In this document: piece by piece, positions 35,262-44,002 of the stretch | Layout: each line of letters starts with the position of its first letter | How positions within the stretch are numbered: the first letter of the stretch is position 1 | NCBI RefSeq assembly: GCF_002015085.1 | Contig: NZ_MUXW01000003.1 | Coordinates: 62,001-126,000, forward strand | Direction of reading: 5' to 3' | DNA length: 64,000 nt | Origin: Glaesserella parasuis | Lineage (GTDB): Bacteria; Pseudomonadota; Gammaproteobacteria; Enterobacterales; Pasteurellaceae | Notes under the pieces: generated by a model | The model's database searches: none | Told to the model about the DNA's origin: nothing | Seen by the model: only the letters and a program-made list of their open reading frames with translations | Translations under genes and position numbers: made by a program

Positions 35262-35834
35262 TTAGTGGTTGCAACCACAACCGCCGTGTCCGTGATGGTG
35301 ATGATCGTGGTCGTGATGACCGCCACAGCAACCGTGATCTTCATCGTGATCGTGACCACAGCAACCACCTTCTTGATGAACGTGACCGTGAGCAATTTCT
35401 TCTAATGTCGCTTCACGAGTTGCAACCACTTCCACAGAGAATAATAACTCTTGACCAGCTAACATATGGTTACCATCAACAACCACTTCATCGCCATCAA
35501 CTTCCGTGATCACCACAGGTAATGGACCTAAATCTGTGTCGGCGATAAAACGCATACCCACTTCTAATTCATCAACGCCCATAAACACATCTTTTGGCAC
35601 ACGTTGCACCATATTTTCATTGTATTCTCCATAGGCTTCTTCTGGTTTAACACGCACTTCAAAGGTATCACCAACCGCTTTACCTTCTAACGCATTTTCT
35701 AAACCAATAACAAGGTTATTGTGACCGTGTAAATATTCTAATGGTTGCTCAACTGGTGCCTCATCAACTAATACGCCATCTTGAGTACGAACTTGGTATG
35801 CAATGCTAGGCACAACATTTTTGGTAATTTTCAT
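35262..35834 (-). CDS. slyD: FKBP-type peptidyl-prolyl isomerase SlyD
   Basis: 190 residues. Prolyl isomerase and chaperone with an insert-in-flap domain (VPKDVFMGVDELEVGMRF onward), and a C-terminal metal-binding tail from about residue 150 rich in His and Cys (GGCCGHDHDEDHGCCGGHHD). SlyD delivers nickel for hydrogenase and urease maturation. The N-terminal KNVVPSIAYQVRTQDGVLVD is typical. Length is close to E. coli SlyD (196). Confidence 0.96.
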   Translation of the reverse strand: MKITKNVVPSIAYQVRTQDGVLVDEAPVEQPLEYLHGHNNLVIGLENALEGKAVGDTFEVRVKPEEAYGEYNENMVQRVPKDVFMGVDELEVGMRFIADTDLGPLPVVITEVDGDEVVVDGNHMLAGQELLFSVEVVATREATLEEIAHGHVHQEGGCCGHDHDEDHGCCGGHHDHDHHHHGHGGCGCNH

Positions 35835-35915
35835 TTAAGTATCCTTATTTTATTGGGTAAAAAGTTCTAGGCATTGTAGCTTGTTATAGAGGATTTGCAA
35901 ATGTTAGTAACAAAA

Positions 35916-35941
35916 TGACCGCTTATTCTTACAAGCGGTCA
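35916..35941 (-). terminator. uptake-signal pair terminator
   Basis: TGACCGCTT / AAGCGGTCA with an 8-base loop, followed on the minus strand by TTTTG. It lies just past the small lipoprotein gene. Confidence 0.75.
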
Positions 35942-35951
35942 AATTTTGAAA

Positions 35952-36092
35952 TTAATCCACAATATCAGGTGTCACCGCATCAACCACATCAACGGCAGTT
36001 CCAACAACACCACCAACAACAGAAGTGACTAAACAGCCACTTACCGAAGTGCAAAGTAAAGTAAGACCGAGTAACTTAATCCATTTCTTCAT
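35952..36092 (-). CDS. small lipoprotein, 46 residues
   Basis: Reading the minus strand from ATG at 36092 gives MKKWIKLLGLTLLCTSVSGC and then LVTSVVGGVVGTAVDVVDAV and a short acidic end (TPDIVD). The first 20 residues are a lipoprotein signal with lipobox VSGC, so Cys20 would be lipidated. The mature part is only 27 residues, Val/Gly-rich. AAGGGCTTG lies upstream as a weak ribosome binding site. It starts 10 bp after the SIMPL gene stop and is followed by a terminator, so it closes that operon. Similar tiny Gly/Val lipoproteins exist in gammaproteobacteria; function unknown. Confidence 0.75.
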   Translation of the reverse strand: MKKWIKLLGLTLLCTSVSGCLVTSVVGGVVGTAVDVVDAVTPDIVD

Positions 36093-36101
36093 TTCAAGCC
36101 C

Positions 36102-36806
36102 TTACTTTTCAAATTTCACCTGCCCCGAAGCAAACGCAGAAATAGTGGCTTTGCCTGTCTCAAGTGGAATATCCACATCTGCCTCTTTCGCATAACTTGC
36201 GGCTCTTAGTGCGATTGGACGGCTATGATGTTCCTGTCCGTTAGGGGTTTCTAACTGAACATTACTAATAATATAACGTTTCGCATTTAGCCCTTTTTGA
36301 ATAACTTCGGCTTTGCGCTGAAACTGAGCAATAATGTCTAACGTCATTTCATCTTCAAGAGAAGCTAATTTTTCAGGCGACACACTAAAATGAATTTGAC
36401 CAATCGCCACATCATCGCCTAAATTCTCAAGCACCTTTGCCATAGCGTCAAAATTTTTACTTTTCAACTGAATGCGACCTTCTGCGAACCAGCCTGTCAC
36501 CTTACCTTTATTATCGTATTCTGGATAGTTACTAATGCCATCTGTAGATAACTCAATGCTTTTATCTTGTTTCGCTAATTCAATCACCTGATTGAGATGA
36601 GCAGAAACTTGCTTTTTCAGTTCATTCAGGTTTTTACCTGACATTCTGCTATATACCTCAGCTTTCATCAGATCTTTATCCACCGCACGACTTACTTGCG
36701 TTGAAAACTGGAAAGTCGAGTTGGTATCAAAGGTATTTGGCTCTGCCGATACAGCCAATGAGGTAAATACAAGCGGTAAAATGGCTAAATATTTTTTCAA
36801 TGTCAT
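36102..36806 (-). CDS. periplasmic SIMPL-domain protein (DUF541)
   Basis: 234 residues. Signal peptide MTLKKYLAILPLVFTSLAVS cleaved after VSA. The mature part is a SIMPL (DUF541) domain with the usual FSTQVSRAVDKDLMKAEVYS start and GKATISAFASGQVKFE end. Relatives are E. coli YggE and the outer-surface protein BP26. YggE is linked to oxidative stress; the biochemical role is unknown. A 46-residue lipoprotein gene follows 10 bp downstream. Confidence 0.8.
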   Translation of the reverse strand: MTLKKYLAILPLVFTSLAVSAEPNTFDTNSTFQFSTQVSRAVDKDLMKAEVYSRMSGKNLNELKKQVSAHLNQVIELAKQDKSIELSTDGISNYPEYDNKGKVTGWFAEGRIQLKSKNFDAMAKVLENLGDDVAIGQIHFSVSPEKLASLEDEMTLDIIAQFQRKAEVIQKGLNAKRYIISNVQLETPNGQEHHSRPIALRAASYAKEADVDIPLETGKATISAFASGQVKFEK

Positions 36807-36842
36807 TCTCTATTCCTTTTATATCAGGGCGTAAAACACCAC

Positions 36843-37595
36843 TTAGAACGTATTTCTCTTGATTAGTTCAATGTTTAAAATATGTGCAAGATCCTGTCGC
36901 ACCTTATCTATCTGCCAAGTCACGTTATAGCCAGCCAAGTGCATACCATAAATTCGCTCACTTGGTTTACTTTGCTGATATGCGGGTCGAGGGTCTTGTG
37001 CAACCACATCACATAAAAATTGCACAGGATCTTCAATGCCAAATTTCGCAAAGTTCTGACAAGATTTGACCGCTTGTAGTGCTTGCTCAGTCAAAAGCAC
37101 TTGCAATTTCACCTCAGGTTTATCTTGAGCAAACCCCGATAACGCATTCGGTTCACTATCAGCATAAGCAACGTAAGGTTTAATATCCAAAATCGGTGTA
37201 CCATCGACTAAATCAACACTGCCTAAATGTAAATAAACCTCGCCCTCTTTAACTTCAATACGATCTAATGCCACCTTCGATAAACCTAACGGATTTGGGC
37301 GATGTGTCGCACGGCTGGCAAATACACCAACACGCTCATTCCCACCCAAGCGGGGAGGGCGAACAGTAGCGTGCCACTCTCGTTCAGGAATTTGATGAAA
37401 TTGAAAAATAAGCCAAAGATGGCTAAATTGCTCCAAACCTCGTACTGCATCAGGCGTATTATAAGGTGGCAACAAACGCAAAATACCTCGCCCTTCACGG
37501 ACTAAATTGGGCTGACGAGGAACGGCAAATTTTTCCCCATAAGGTGTTTGTATCGTTCCAATGGGAGAAAGGGTTAAAGAGGACGGATTTGTCAT
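36843..37595 (-). CDS. trmO: tRNA (N6-threonylcarbamoyladenosine37-N6)-methyltransferase TrmO
   Basis: 250 residues, TsaA-like beta-barrel family (E. coli YaeB/TrmO, 235). Methylates t6A37 of tRNA-Thr with AdoMet. Conserved: SPIGTIQTPYGEKFAVPRQP near the N-terminus, RGLEQFSHLWLIFQFH at about 53-68, and RATHRPNPLGLSKV at about 95-108. The C-terminal extension is typical of the enterobacterial type. Confidence 0.92.
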   Translation of the reverse strand: MTNPSSLTLSPIGTIQTPYGEKFAVPRQPNLVREGRGILRLLPPYNTPDAVRGLEQFSHLWLIFQFHQIPEREWHATVRPPRLGGNERVGVFASRATHRPNPLGLSKVALDRIEVKEGEVYLHLGSVDLVDGTPILDIKPYVAYADSEPNALSGFAQDKPEVKLQVLLTEQALQAVKSCQNFAKFGIEDPVQFLCDVVAQDPRPAYQQSKPSERIYGMHLAGYNVTWQIDKVRQDLAHILNIELIKRNTF

Positions 37596-37699
37596 AAAAA
37601 GGCAAATTTTCTGTTAAAAATCAAAACATATAAGAACATTTTGTAATAAAATACACAGTTTTAAAAGAAAAACTTCATTAAAGTGACTAATTTATTGAT

Positions 37700-38605
37700 A
37701 TGAATAAAGGTTCTATGTTCTCTATTTGGCTTTCAACGGCTCGCCCAAAAACCTTACCGCTTGCATTAGCTTCTATTTTGGTTGGTTCTGCATTAGCTTT
37801 TTGGCAAGGAAAATTTGATTGGCTAACCACCCTACTGGCTTTTATCACAACGATTTTGTTACAAATTTTGTCTAACTTTGCTAATGATTATGGTGATCAC
37901 ATCAAAGGATCTGATACGGAACAGAGGATCGGCCCTTTACGAGCAATTCAACAGGGTGAGATTTCGGGACAACAGTTGAAAACAGCCTTGATTTTTGTTG
38001 CTGTATTATCTTTTATATCTGGAAGTGTATTGATTGGTTATGCTTATCAAAGTTGGCAAGATCTTATTGTTTTTGCACTACTTGGCATTTTAGCGATTGT
38101 CGCAGCAATTACTTACACCGTAGGAAAAAAACCTTATGGCTATTTAGGATTAGGCGATATTTCCGTACTCATTTTCTTTGGATTTTTAGCTGTTTTAGGT
38201 ACATTCTACTTACAAGCCCATACCCTACAGTTTGATCTATTACTTCCCGCTTTCGGCTGTGGTCTATTATCTGTGGCAGTATTAAATATCAATAACTTAC
38301 GCGATATTGAGCAAGATAAACAAGCGGGTAAAAATACCCTTATTGTCCGTATCGGTAGCCAGAATGGACGCCGTTATCATCTTCTTTTACTCAGTTTAGC
38401 TGTACTATCCTATCTTTTATTCACTCTGACGAATTTTGCTCATTGGTACAATTTCCTATACTTATTAGCAATCCCTTTACTAGTCAAACACGGTTTATTT
38501 GTTTACCTCCACAAACATCCAACAGAACTTCGCCCTATCCTTGGACAAATGGCAGGGTTGGCATTGATAACAAATTTGCTGTTTGGGTTGAGTATCATGT
38601 TATAA
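37700..38605 (+). CDS. menA: 1,4-dihydroxy-2-naphthoate octaprenyltransferase
   Basis: 301 residues, UbiA family with about eight membrane helices. Attaches the octaprenyl chain to dihydroxynaphthoate to make demethylmenaquinone. First Asp-rich motif NFANDYGDHIKGSDTEQRIGP at about 60-80 (21 positions), second DIEQDKQAGK at about 198-207. WLSTARPKTLPLALASILVG is the typical start. Fits anaerobic respiration; no other men gene is close. It converges on the small Trm112-like gene (38640-38801). Confidence 0.95.
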   Translation: MNKGSMFSIWLSTARPKTLPLALASILVGSALAFWQGKFDWLTTLLAFITTILLQILSNFANDYGDHIKGSDTEQRIGPLRAIQQGEISGQQLKTALIFVAVLSFISGSVLIGYAYQSWQDLIVFALLGILAIVAAITYTVGKKPYGYLGLGDISVLIFFGFLAVLGTFYLQAHTLQFDLLLPAFGCGLLSVAVLNINNLRDIEQDKQAGKNTLIVRIGSQNGRRYHLLLLSLAVLSYLLFTLTNFAHWYNFLYLLAIPLLVKHGLFVYLHKHPTELRPILGQMAGLALITNLLFGLSIML

Positions 38606-38639
38606 ATCTGGGATTAACTGGCTTACAGTTTGTATATCT

Positions 38640-38801
38640 TTATAGCTTCTCCGCTTTCTCTGGCAACAACACAGGAATGCCATTTTCAATCGGATAATAA
38701 ACATTCGCCGAACGGCTAATTAAACGGTTGTTTTCTTTATCCCACTCTAATTTGGTCTGAGTGATTGGGCAAGCGATCGTATTAAGCAGTTTTTCGTTCA
38801 T
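38640..38801 (-). CDS. ycaR: Trm112/YcaR-family small protein
   Basis: 53 residues, ATG at 38801: MNEKLLNTIACPITQTKLEW, then NRLISRSANVYYPIENGIPV and a terminal LLPEKAEKL. The pattern LLxxIACPxxxxxL and AYPIxxGIPxLL identifies the Trm112/UPF0434 family (E. coli YcaR, 60 residues). Only one Cys is seen where zinc-binding members have more. The start overlaps the 3' end of lpxK by 20 bp, the lpxK-ycaR order of enterics. kdsB, which normally follows, is replaced by convergent menA. Confidence 0.88.
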   Translation of the reverse strand: MNEKLLNTIACPITQTKLEWDKENNRLISRSANVYYPIENGIPVLLPEKAEKL

Positions 38802-39804
38802 TCTGTTTTCTCACTAATTCAAGGACGGGTTCTAATAAACAAGCGGTATCTTGTGCTGAAAATTTTGCAGAAACAGGCACATACCACCAATTTGGTTGAG
38901 CAAAACTACGGCATTTTACCGCATCTTTTTCGGTCATTAATAGCGGTAAGCCGTCTTTCTGTAAAGGTTCGATTATGTTTAACGCGTAAGGTTGATGATC
39001 AGCAAAGCCATAACTTTCTTTAAGTTGAATGCCAAGCTCTTGCAACATCATAAAAAAACGAGACGGATAGCCAATGCCTGCAAGGGCAATCGCCGACTGA
39101 TGATAAAAATCGGTTATCGGTTTTTTCTCGCCTGTTTTTAAATTGATTACCCATTCAGGTTCTAACTGCATTAGATGTTCGCCTACTTGTGCAGATTTTC
39201 CGTTGCAAATCACCGCTTGCACTGATTTTAAACGGCTTGGAAGCTCTCTCAATCCACCTGCCGGCAAGACAAAACCGTTGCCAAAACGACGCTCGCCATC
39301 GACAACAACCCACTCCATATCTCGTTCAAGGGCGTAATGTTGTAAGCCATCATCAGTAATAATGAGATCCAACTCAAATTGGCTCAATAATAGTTCAATG
39401 CTTTGTCGGCGGTTCGGCGAAACGGCGACTGGAGCGAGTGTTCGTTGCGCAATGAGTACAGGCTCATCCCCCATTAATTCGGGATTGCTATCGGCTGTGA
39501 CTAACTGTGGATATTGCTTGTTTTTTCCACCATAACCACGGGAGATAACACCAACTTTCACGCCACGCTGTTGAAGCTGTTCTACCAACCACACGACCAC
39601 AGGTGTTTTGCCGTTTCCGCCAACAGAAATATTTCCCACCACTAAGACTGGCACTGGCGAGCGGTAAGATGTTAGGATTTTTTTGCGGTATAACATCACT
39701 CGAATTTGGCTAATCAACCAAAAAAGCAGGGAGAGAGGGGCAAGTAGCCAAGTGACGAGGGATTTTGTTTGCCAGATGTTCATAGTTGTTATACGTAAAG
39801 TCAT
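38782..39804 (-). CDS. lpxK: tetraacyldisaccharide 4'-kinase
   Basis: Up to 340 residues; the methionine at residue 8 (39783, MNIWQTKSLVTWLLAPLSLL) is also possible, and neither has a good ribosome binding site. Phosphorylates the 4' position of the lipid A precursor at the inner membrane. N-terminal membrane segment, Walker A VGNISVGGNGKTPVVVWL at about 56-73, and DDGLQHYALERD at about 151-162. msbA, which precedes lpxK in many relatives, is absent: an IS remnant begins 82 bp upstream. Confidence 0.94.
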   Translation of the reverse strand: MTLRITTMNIWQTKSLVTWLLAPLSLLFWLISQIRVMLYRKKILTSYRSPVPVLVVGNISVGGNGKTPVVVWLVEQLQQRGVKVGVISRGYGGKNKQYPQLVTADSNPELMGDEPVLIAQRTLAPVAVSPNRRQSIELLLSQFELDLIITDDGLQHYALERDMEWVVVDGERRFGNGFVLPAGGLRELPSRLKSVQAVICNGKSAQVGEHLMQLEPEWVINLKTGEKKPITDFYHQSAIALAGIGYPSRFFMMLQELGIQLKESYGFADHQPYALNIIEPLQKDGLPLLMTEKDAVKCRSFAQPNWWYVPVSAKFSAQDTACLLEPVLELVRKQNERKTA

Positions 39805-39885
39805 TTATATGTTTCTATGATGTACTGTCCATTCTATGGCATCAAATAAGTAATGTCTAAAAAATAAATTATTTTTGTAAGCATA

Positions 39886-40326
39886 GGGCGTGTTGATCTT
39901 TTAAGTACAAAAAACAAACGACATAGAAATTTGGTATAATTTAGTTCGCCAAAACCTAACCATCCCATACAAACTATGTCGCTTAGAACTATTTTAACAG
40001 ATAATCTTTGGAAACGCCTAGCTTATTTACTCGACCGTACAGGACGTGTTTATAATAAACCTGAACATCGTAATACAGTGGAAGGGATTTTATATCGCAT
40101 TCGTACGGGATGCCCTTGGCGTGATTTACCTGCTGAATTTGGCTTGTGGAACACGATTTATCGTCGGTTCAATCTTTGGTCTAAAAAGGGTGTTTGGCAA
40201 GAAGTGCTAAAATCATTTAGACAATATATTGATTCTGAATGGATTTTTATTGATAGCAGTGTCATCAAGGCTCACCAGCATTCAACAGGCACAAGCGGTC
40301 AAAATCTGCAAGCGATTGGTAAAAGT
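39886..40326 (+). mobile_element. truncated IS5-family element (second copy)
   Basis: Begins with the terminal repeat GGCGTGTTGATCTTTTAAG and follows the full copy at 14594-15475 closely until AAAAGT at 40326, where similarity stops abruptly. The partial transposase (39976-40332, 118 codons) keeps the first catalytic Asp (FIDSSVIKAH) but lacks all later DDE residues. No right terminal repeat is seen. The junction lies about 30 bp before the Fur box of hutX. Confidence 0.85.
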
Positions 40327-40355
40327 AGTTGATTCCAGCATAGCATGACTATAAA

Positions 40356-40374
40356 ATAAATAATAATCATTATT
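40356..40374. promoter_or_regulatory. Fur box upstream of hutX
   Basis: ATAAATAATAATCATTATT matches the 19-bp Fur consensus at 14 positions, with the core ATAATCATTAT intact. It overlaps or follows a TATAAA at about 40351, so Fur binding would block transcription of hutXZ when iron is plentiful. Confidence 0.75.
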
Positions 40375-40391
40375 AACTTGTGCATAACAAC

Positions 40392-40886
40392 ATGAACTCT
40401 TATAGACAACAAATCACCCAGCTTCTTGCTGAAAACCCGAATATGATTACCCTTGAAATTGCGGAAAAATTAGCTCTCCCAGAAGGGCAAGTGCTTTGCA
40501 ATTTACCGAGTGAATTTGTCCGCTTGTTCTCTGCAGATAGAGCGGAAGAGATTCTACAAGCGATCAGTCAATGGGGAACATTTACAACTATCATCGAAAA
40601 AGAAGGTTCCATTTTTGAAATTAAAGACCGTTTTCCAAGCGGGATCTTTGCTCGAGGTTATTACAATTTGAATATGAAGGATCAAGAAGGCACACTTCAC
40701 GGGCATTTAAAGCTTGATAATATTGCTCGAATTGCCTTTGTTAGCTTGCCGTTTAGAGGGAAAGAAAGCTACAACATTGCTTTTATTGCACATAACGGGC
40801 AAACCATTTTTAAAGTGTATCTCGGTCGAGATGAGCAGCGGCAACTCTTCCCAACACAAGTTGAAAAATTTAAGACATTTCAATAA
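40392..40886 (+). CDS. hutX: heme utilisation protein HutX
   Basis: 164 residues from the ATG at 40392; an upstream GTG at 40380 would add four. HutX/HuvX family, cytosolic heme carriers that hand heme to HutZ. Family features: helical N-terminus (LLAENPNMITLEIAEKLALP), then EFVRLFSADRAEEILQAISQWG and the beta-rich core with FARGYYNLN and HGHLKLDNIARIAFVSLPFR. A Fur box is directly upstream, and hutZ follows after 13 bp in the same operon. Confidence 0.88.
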   Translation: MNSYRQQITQLLAENPNMITLEIAEKLALPEGQVLCNLPSEFVRLFSADRAEEILQAISQWGTFTTIIEKEGSIFEIKDRFPSGIFARGYYNLNMKDQEGTLHGHLKLDNIARIAFVSLPFRGKESYNIAFIAHNGQTIFKVYLGRDEQRQLFPTQVEKFKTFQ

Positions 40887-40899
40887 AAAGGAGCGATAA

Positions 40900-41439
40900 A
40901 TGTCAAATCGTCAAGAAGTATTACAAAACCGTTTAGGGCCAGAAATTCAAGAATTTAAAGCAAAAATGAAAACATTGGTGCTTGCCACTGTGGATAAAGA
41001 GGGAACCCCTAATGTAAGTTATGCACCATTTGTGATCAACAATGGTGAATATCAAGTATTGATTTCCACCATTGCCCGCCACGCATGCAACCTACAGGAA
41101 GTGCCGAAAGTGTCGTTAATGTTGCTGGAAGATGAAAGTCAGAGCCGTGAAATTTTTGCTCGTCGCCGTTTGACCTTCGACGCAACCGCTCGCATTGCCG
41201 AACGCTATAGTGATGAGTGGAATGATGGCATTGCCAAATTAAAAGCCCGTCACGGCGATTTAGTCGATGAGTTAGCAACCTTGCAAGACTTCAAACTGTT
41301 CTGCTTTAAACCACAACAAGGATTATTTGTAAAAGGGTTTGGTAAAGCGTTCCAAGTAAGTGCTGATGAATTAGTGAATTTTGTTCATCTTGATGAAGGG
41401 CATAATAAAGAAATCGGTCCGCACAAGAAAGAGGCATAA
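40900..41439 (+). CDS. hutZ: heme-degrading/utilisation protein HutZ
   Basis: 179 residues, split-barrel flavin-reductase/PNPOx-like fold. HutZ-type proteins bind heme from HutX and degrade it to release iron. KMKTLVLATVDKEGTPNVSY and APFVINNGEYQVLISTIARH are typical, and the His-containing C-terminus (VHLDEGHNKEIGPHKKEA) supplies the heme ligand region. Strong ribosome binding site AAAAGGAG. Convergent with glpK across an uptake-signal terminator. Confidence 0.9.
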   Translation: MSNRQEVLQNRLGPEIQEFKAKMKTLVLATVDKEGTPNVSYAPFVINNGEYQVLISTIARHACNLQEVPKVSLMLLEDESQSREIFARRRLTFDATARIAERYSDEWNDGIAKLKARHGDLVDELATLQDFKLFCFKPQQGLFVKGFGKAFQVSADELVNFVHLDEGHNKEIGPHKKEA

Positions 41440-41444
41440 AATAT

Positions 41445-41487
41445 AAGCGGTCAGTTTTCGCAAAAAATTTGCAGAAACTGACCGCTT
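41445..41487. terminator. bidirectional uptake-signal pair terminator
   Basis: AAGCGGTCAGTTT and its exact complement AAACTGACCGCTT, with further pairing in the 17-base spacer. It serves hutXZ and glpK, which converge here. Confidence 0.85.
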
Positions 41488-41503
41488 GTCTATTTATGGT
41501 AAA

Positions 41504-43013
41504 CTATTCAGCGTCTTCTTTCGCCCATTCTAATGAACGTTTCACCCCGCGCGTTTCCAACCTTTGTAACGTCTTGCACGTTTTTCTTCGTCATTATCTG
41601 GAAGAAGGTTTTTTCGATTTCCGCTTTACCGCGTAATTCTTCTAAGCTACCCCAGAAACCTGTTGCCAAACCTGCAAGGTAAGCCGCACCAAGAGCGGTC
41701 ACTTCTAGCACTTTCGGACGTTCTACTTTAGCATTGAGAATATCTGCTTGGAACTGCATTAAGAAGTTGTTCGCAACTGCACCGCCGTCTACGCGTAAAG
41801 TCGCTAATTTCGCACCGCTGTCCGCTTGCATTGCGTCTAACACTTCACGAGTTTGGTAAGCGATAGACTCCAATGTTGCACGCACAATGTGGTTACGGTT
41901 TGCACCACGAGATAAGCCCACGATAGCACCACGCGCATACGGATCCCAATATGGTGCGCCTAAACCCGTAAACGCAGGAACAACATATACACCATTTGTA
42001 CTGCTCACTTTAGTTGCAAAGTACTCTGAGTCACGAGCGTCGTGGATAATCTTAAGTTCATCACGCAACCATTGAATTGATGCACCGGCCATAAAGATTG
42101 AACCTTCTAAGGCATAGCAAGGCTCACCTTTGGCGTTACACGCAATGGTGGTTAATAAGCCGTTTTTCGATTCAACCGCTTGATCGCCGGTGTTCATCAA
42201 CATAAAGCAGCCTGTACCGTAAGTATTTTTCGCTTGACCAGATTCGACACAAAGATGTCCGTAAAGTGCCGCTTGTTGGTCACCTGCAATTCCTGCAACA
42301 GGAATACGCACGCCATCCATACCACCAATGTTGGTTTGTCCGTAGATTTCAGATGAGTTTTTCACTTCAGGCAACATTTCGCGTGGAATATCTAATAGTT
42401 CCAACATTTTGTCGTCCCACTGTTTGGCATGAATGTTGAATAACATCGTACGAGAAGCATTGGTATAGTCGGTAACGTGGCTTCTTCCTTGAGTCAATTT
42501 CCATACTAACCAAGTATCGACCGTACCGAATAGTAATTCACCTTTTTTCGCACGTTCTCTTGCACCTTCTACGTTATCCAAAATCCATTTCACTTTTGTG
42601 CCTGAGAAGTACGGGTCTACCACTAAACCTGTTGTTTTACGAATATAGTCAGCGTGACCTTCTGCTTTTAATTTTTCACAGAAATCAGATGTACGGCGAC
42701 ATTGCCATACAATCGCATTGTAAATCGGTTTACCTGTTTCTTTTTCCCAAACAATCGTGGTTTCACGTTGGTTGGTAATACCAATCGCCGCAATTTCATC
42801 GGCTTTTACCCCTGCTTTTGCAACAACTTCATTTAAAGTTGAACTCTGACTTGCCCAAATTTCCATCGGGTTATGTTCAACCCAACCCACTTGCGGATAA
42901 ATTTGAGTAAATTCACGTTGTGCCACTTCAACAATGTTTGCATTTTTGTCTAATAACACCGCACGAGAGCTGGTTGTGCTTTGATCTAAGGCAATGATGT
43001 ATTCTTTAGTCAT
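41504..43013 (-). pseudogene. glpK: glycerol kinase, C-terminus frameshifted
   Basis: Glycerol kinase, FGGY family: phosphorylates glycerol after GlpF uptake. Residues 1 to about 468 are normal (ALDQSTTSSRAVLLD, WVEHNP, GAAYLAGLATGFWGSLEEL). After EIEKTFF the reading frame is lost. The expected end is recovered in two pieces: PDNDEEKRARRYKGWKRA after a one-base shift near 41600-41608, and VKRSLEWAKEDAE after a second shift near 41543-41553, ending at TAG 41504-41506. As read, the open frame (stop at 41508) is 501 codons with about 34 scrambled residues. Activity is uncertain. Downstream of glpF in the same operon. Confidence 0.85.
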
Positions 43014-43030
43014 AGGATCACCTCTGAAAA

Positions 43031-43812
43031 TTATTTAAGATTACATGGTAAATTTTTACCAATAACACGGGTATAGATAAAGCCACCTAATAAAGCCCCA
43101 ACAATAGGGCCAAAAATAGGTACTAGGAAATAAGGAATATCACGTCCGCCAGTGAGCGCTATATCTCCCCAACCAGCTAAGAATGCAAAGAGTTTTGGGC
43201 CAAAATCACGATCAGGGTTCATCGCAAAGCCAGTTAATGGCCCCATTGCACCACCAATAGTCGCAATGAGTAAACCGATAAGTAAAGGAGCCATTGCACC
43301 TCTTGGTAAACCGTTACCATCATCCGTTAAAGCAAAAATTAATGCCATTAATACGGCGGTAATCACCACTTCAACAAAGAAGGCTTGTAATACGCTGATA
43401 TGTGGATTAGGATAGGTCGAGAAAACACCTGCAAAGCCGACACCTTCACCACGCACAATATTTTGTGCCGCTTCACTGGCAGCAAAAAGATCTTTATATA
43501 AGAAGTACACTAATGCTGCCGCACAGAAAGCACCGAGCATTTGAGAAATAATGTAAGGCAGAATTTTTTGCCATCAAAACAAGCGAATTTCCATAACGCA
43601 ATAGTAACAGCAGGGTTTAAGTGAGCACCAGATAACCCCGCAGAAGCATAAACAGCCATTGCGACCGCAAGTCCCCACACGATTGAAATTTCCCACAAGC
43701 CGAATGTGGCTCCAGCAACCTGTGCTGCGGCAACACAGCCTGCCCCAAAAAAGATAATCAAACCTGTACCAATAAATTCACCAATACAAGCAGCTTTTAA
43801 TGATTTGTCCAT
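43031..43812 (-). pseudogene. glpF: glycerol uptake facilitator, frameshifted
   Basis: Aquaglyceroporin that lets glycerol enter by diffusion. The first frame (43812-43510) has SLKAACIGEFIGTGLIIFFG and the first pore motif HLNPAV, then shifts at FDGKK. The rest (to 43031) continues in another frame: ILPYIISQMLGAFCAAALVY and onwards. One missing A in a six-A run (43564-43569, T on the plus strand) explains it. The second pore motif reads NPDRDFGPK where E. coli GlpF has NPARDFGPK. Good ribosome binding site (TAGGGGGAA). A CRP site lies upstream and glpK downstream. Confidence 0.85.
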
Positions 43813-43922
43813 AAATTCCCCCTAAGGAAATTAAATTAGAAAGTAAAAATGTTTGAAAACGAAAGTTTTCGAGGGTGAGATATAAAAAAAGAACACTTTA
43901 CGCAAACAATTAAATAAAAATT

Positions 43923-43938
43923 TGTGAAGTTGCTCACA
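43923..43938. promoter_or_regulatory. CRP-cAMP binding site upstream of glpF
   Basis: TGTGA-AGTTGC-TCACA, a perfect match to the TGTGA-N6-TCACA core of the canonical CRP-N site, within A/T flanks, about 110 bp upstream of the glpF ATG. Indicates catabolite control of glpFK. Confidence 0.8.
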
Positions 43939-44002
43939 ATTTTTTAAAAAAGAAAGTGATTTTTGTGAAATGTTAATATGTATCCCAAATACGTTACAAA
44001 CT

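Noticed and set aside
35228..35509. Open frame antisense to slyD rich in His, Arg and Asp
   Set aside because: It is the shadow of the repetitive metal-binding tail of slyD and has no ribosome binding site.
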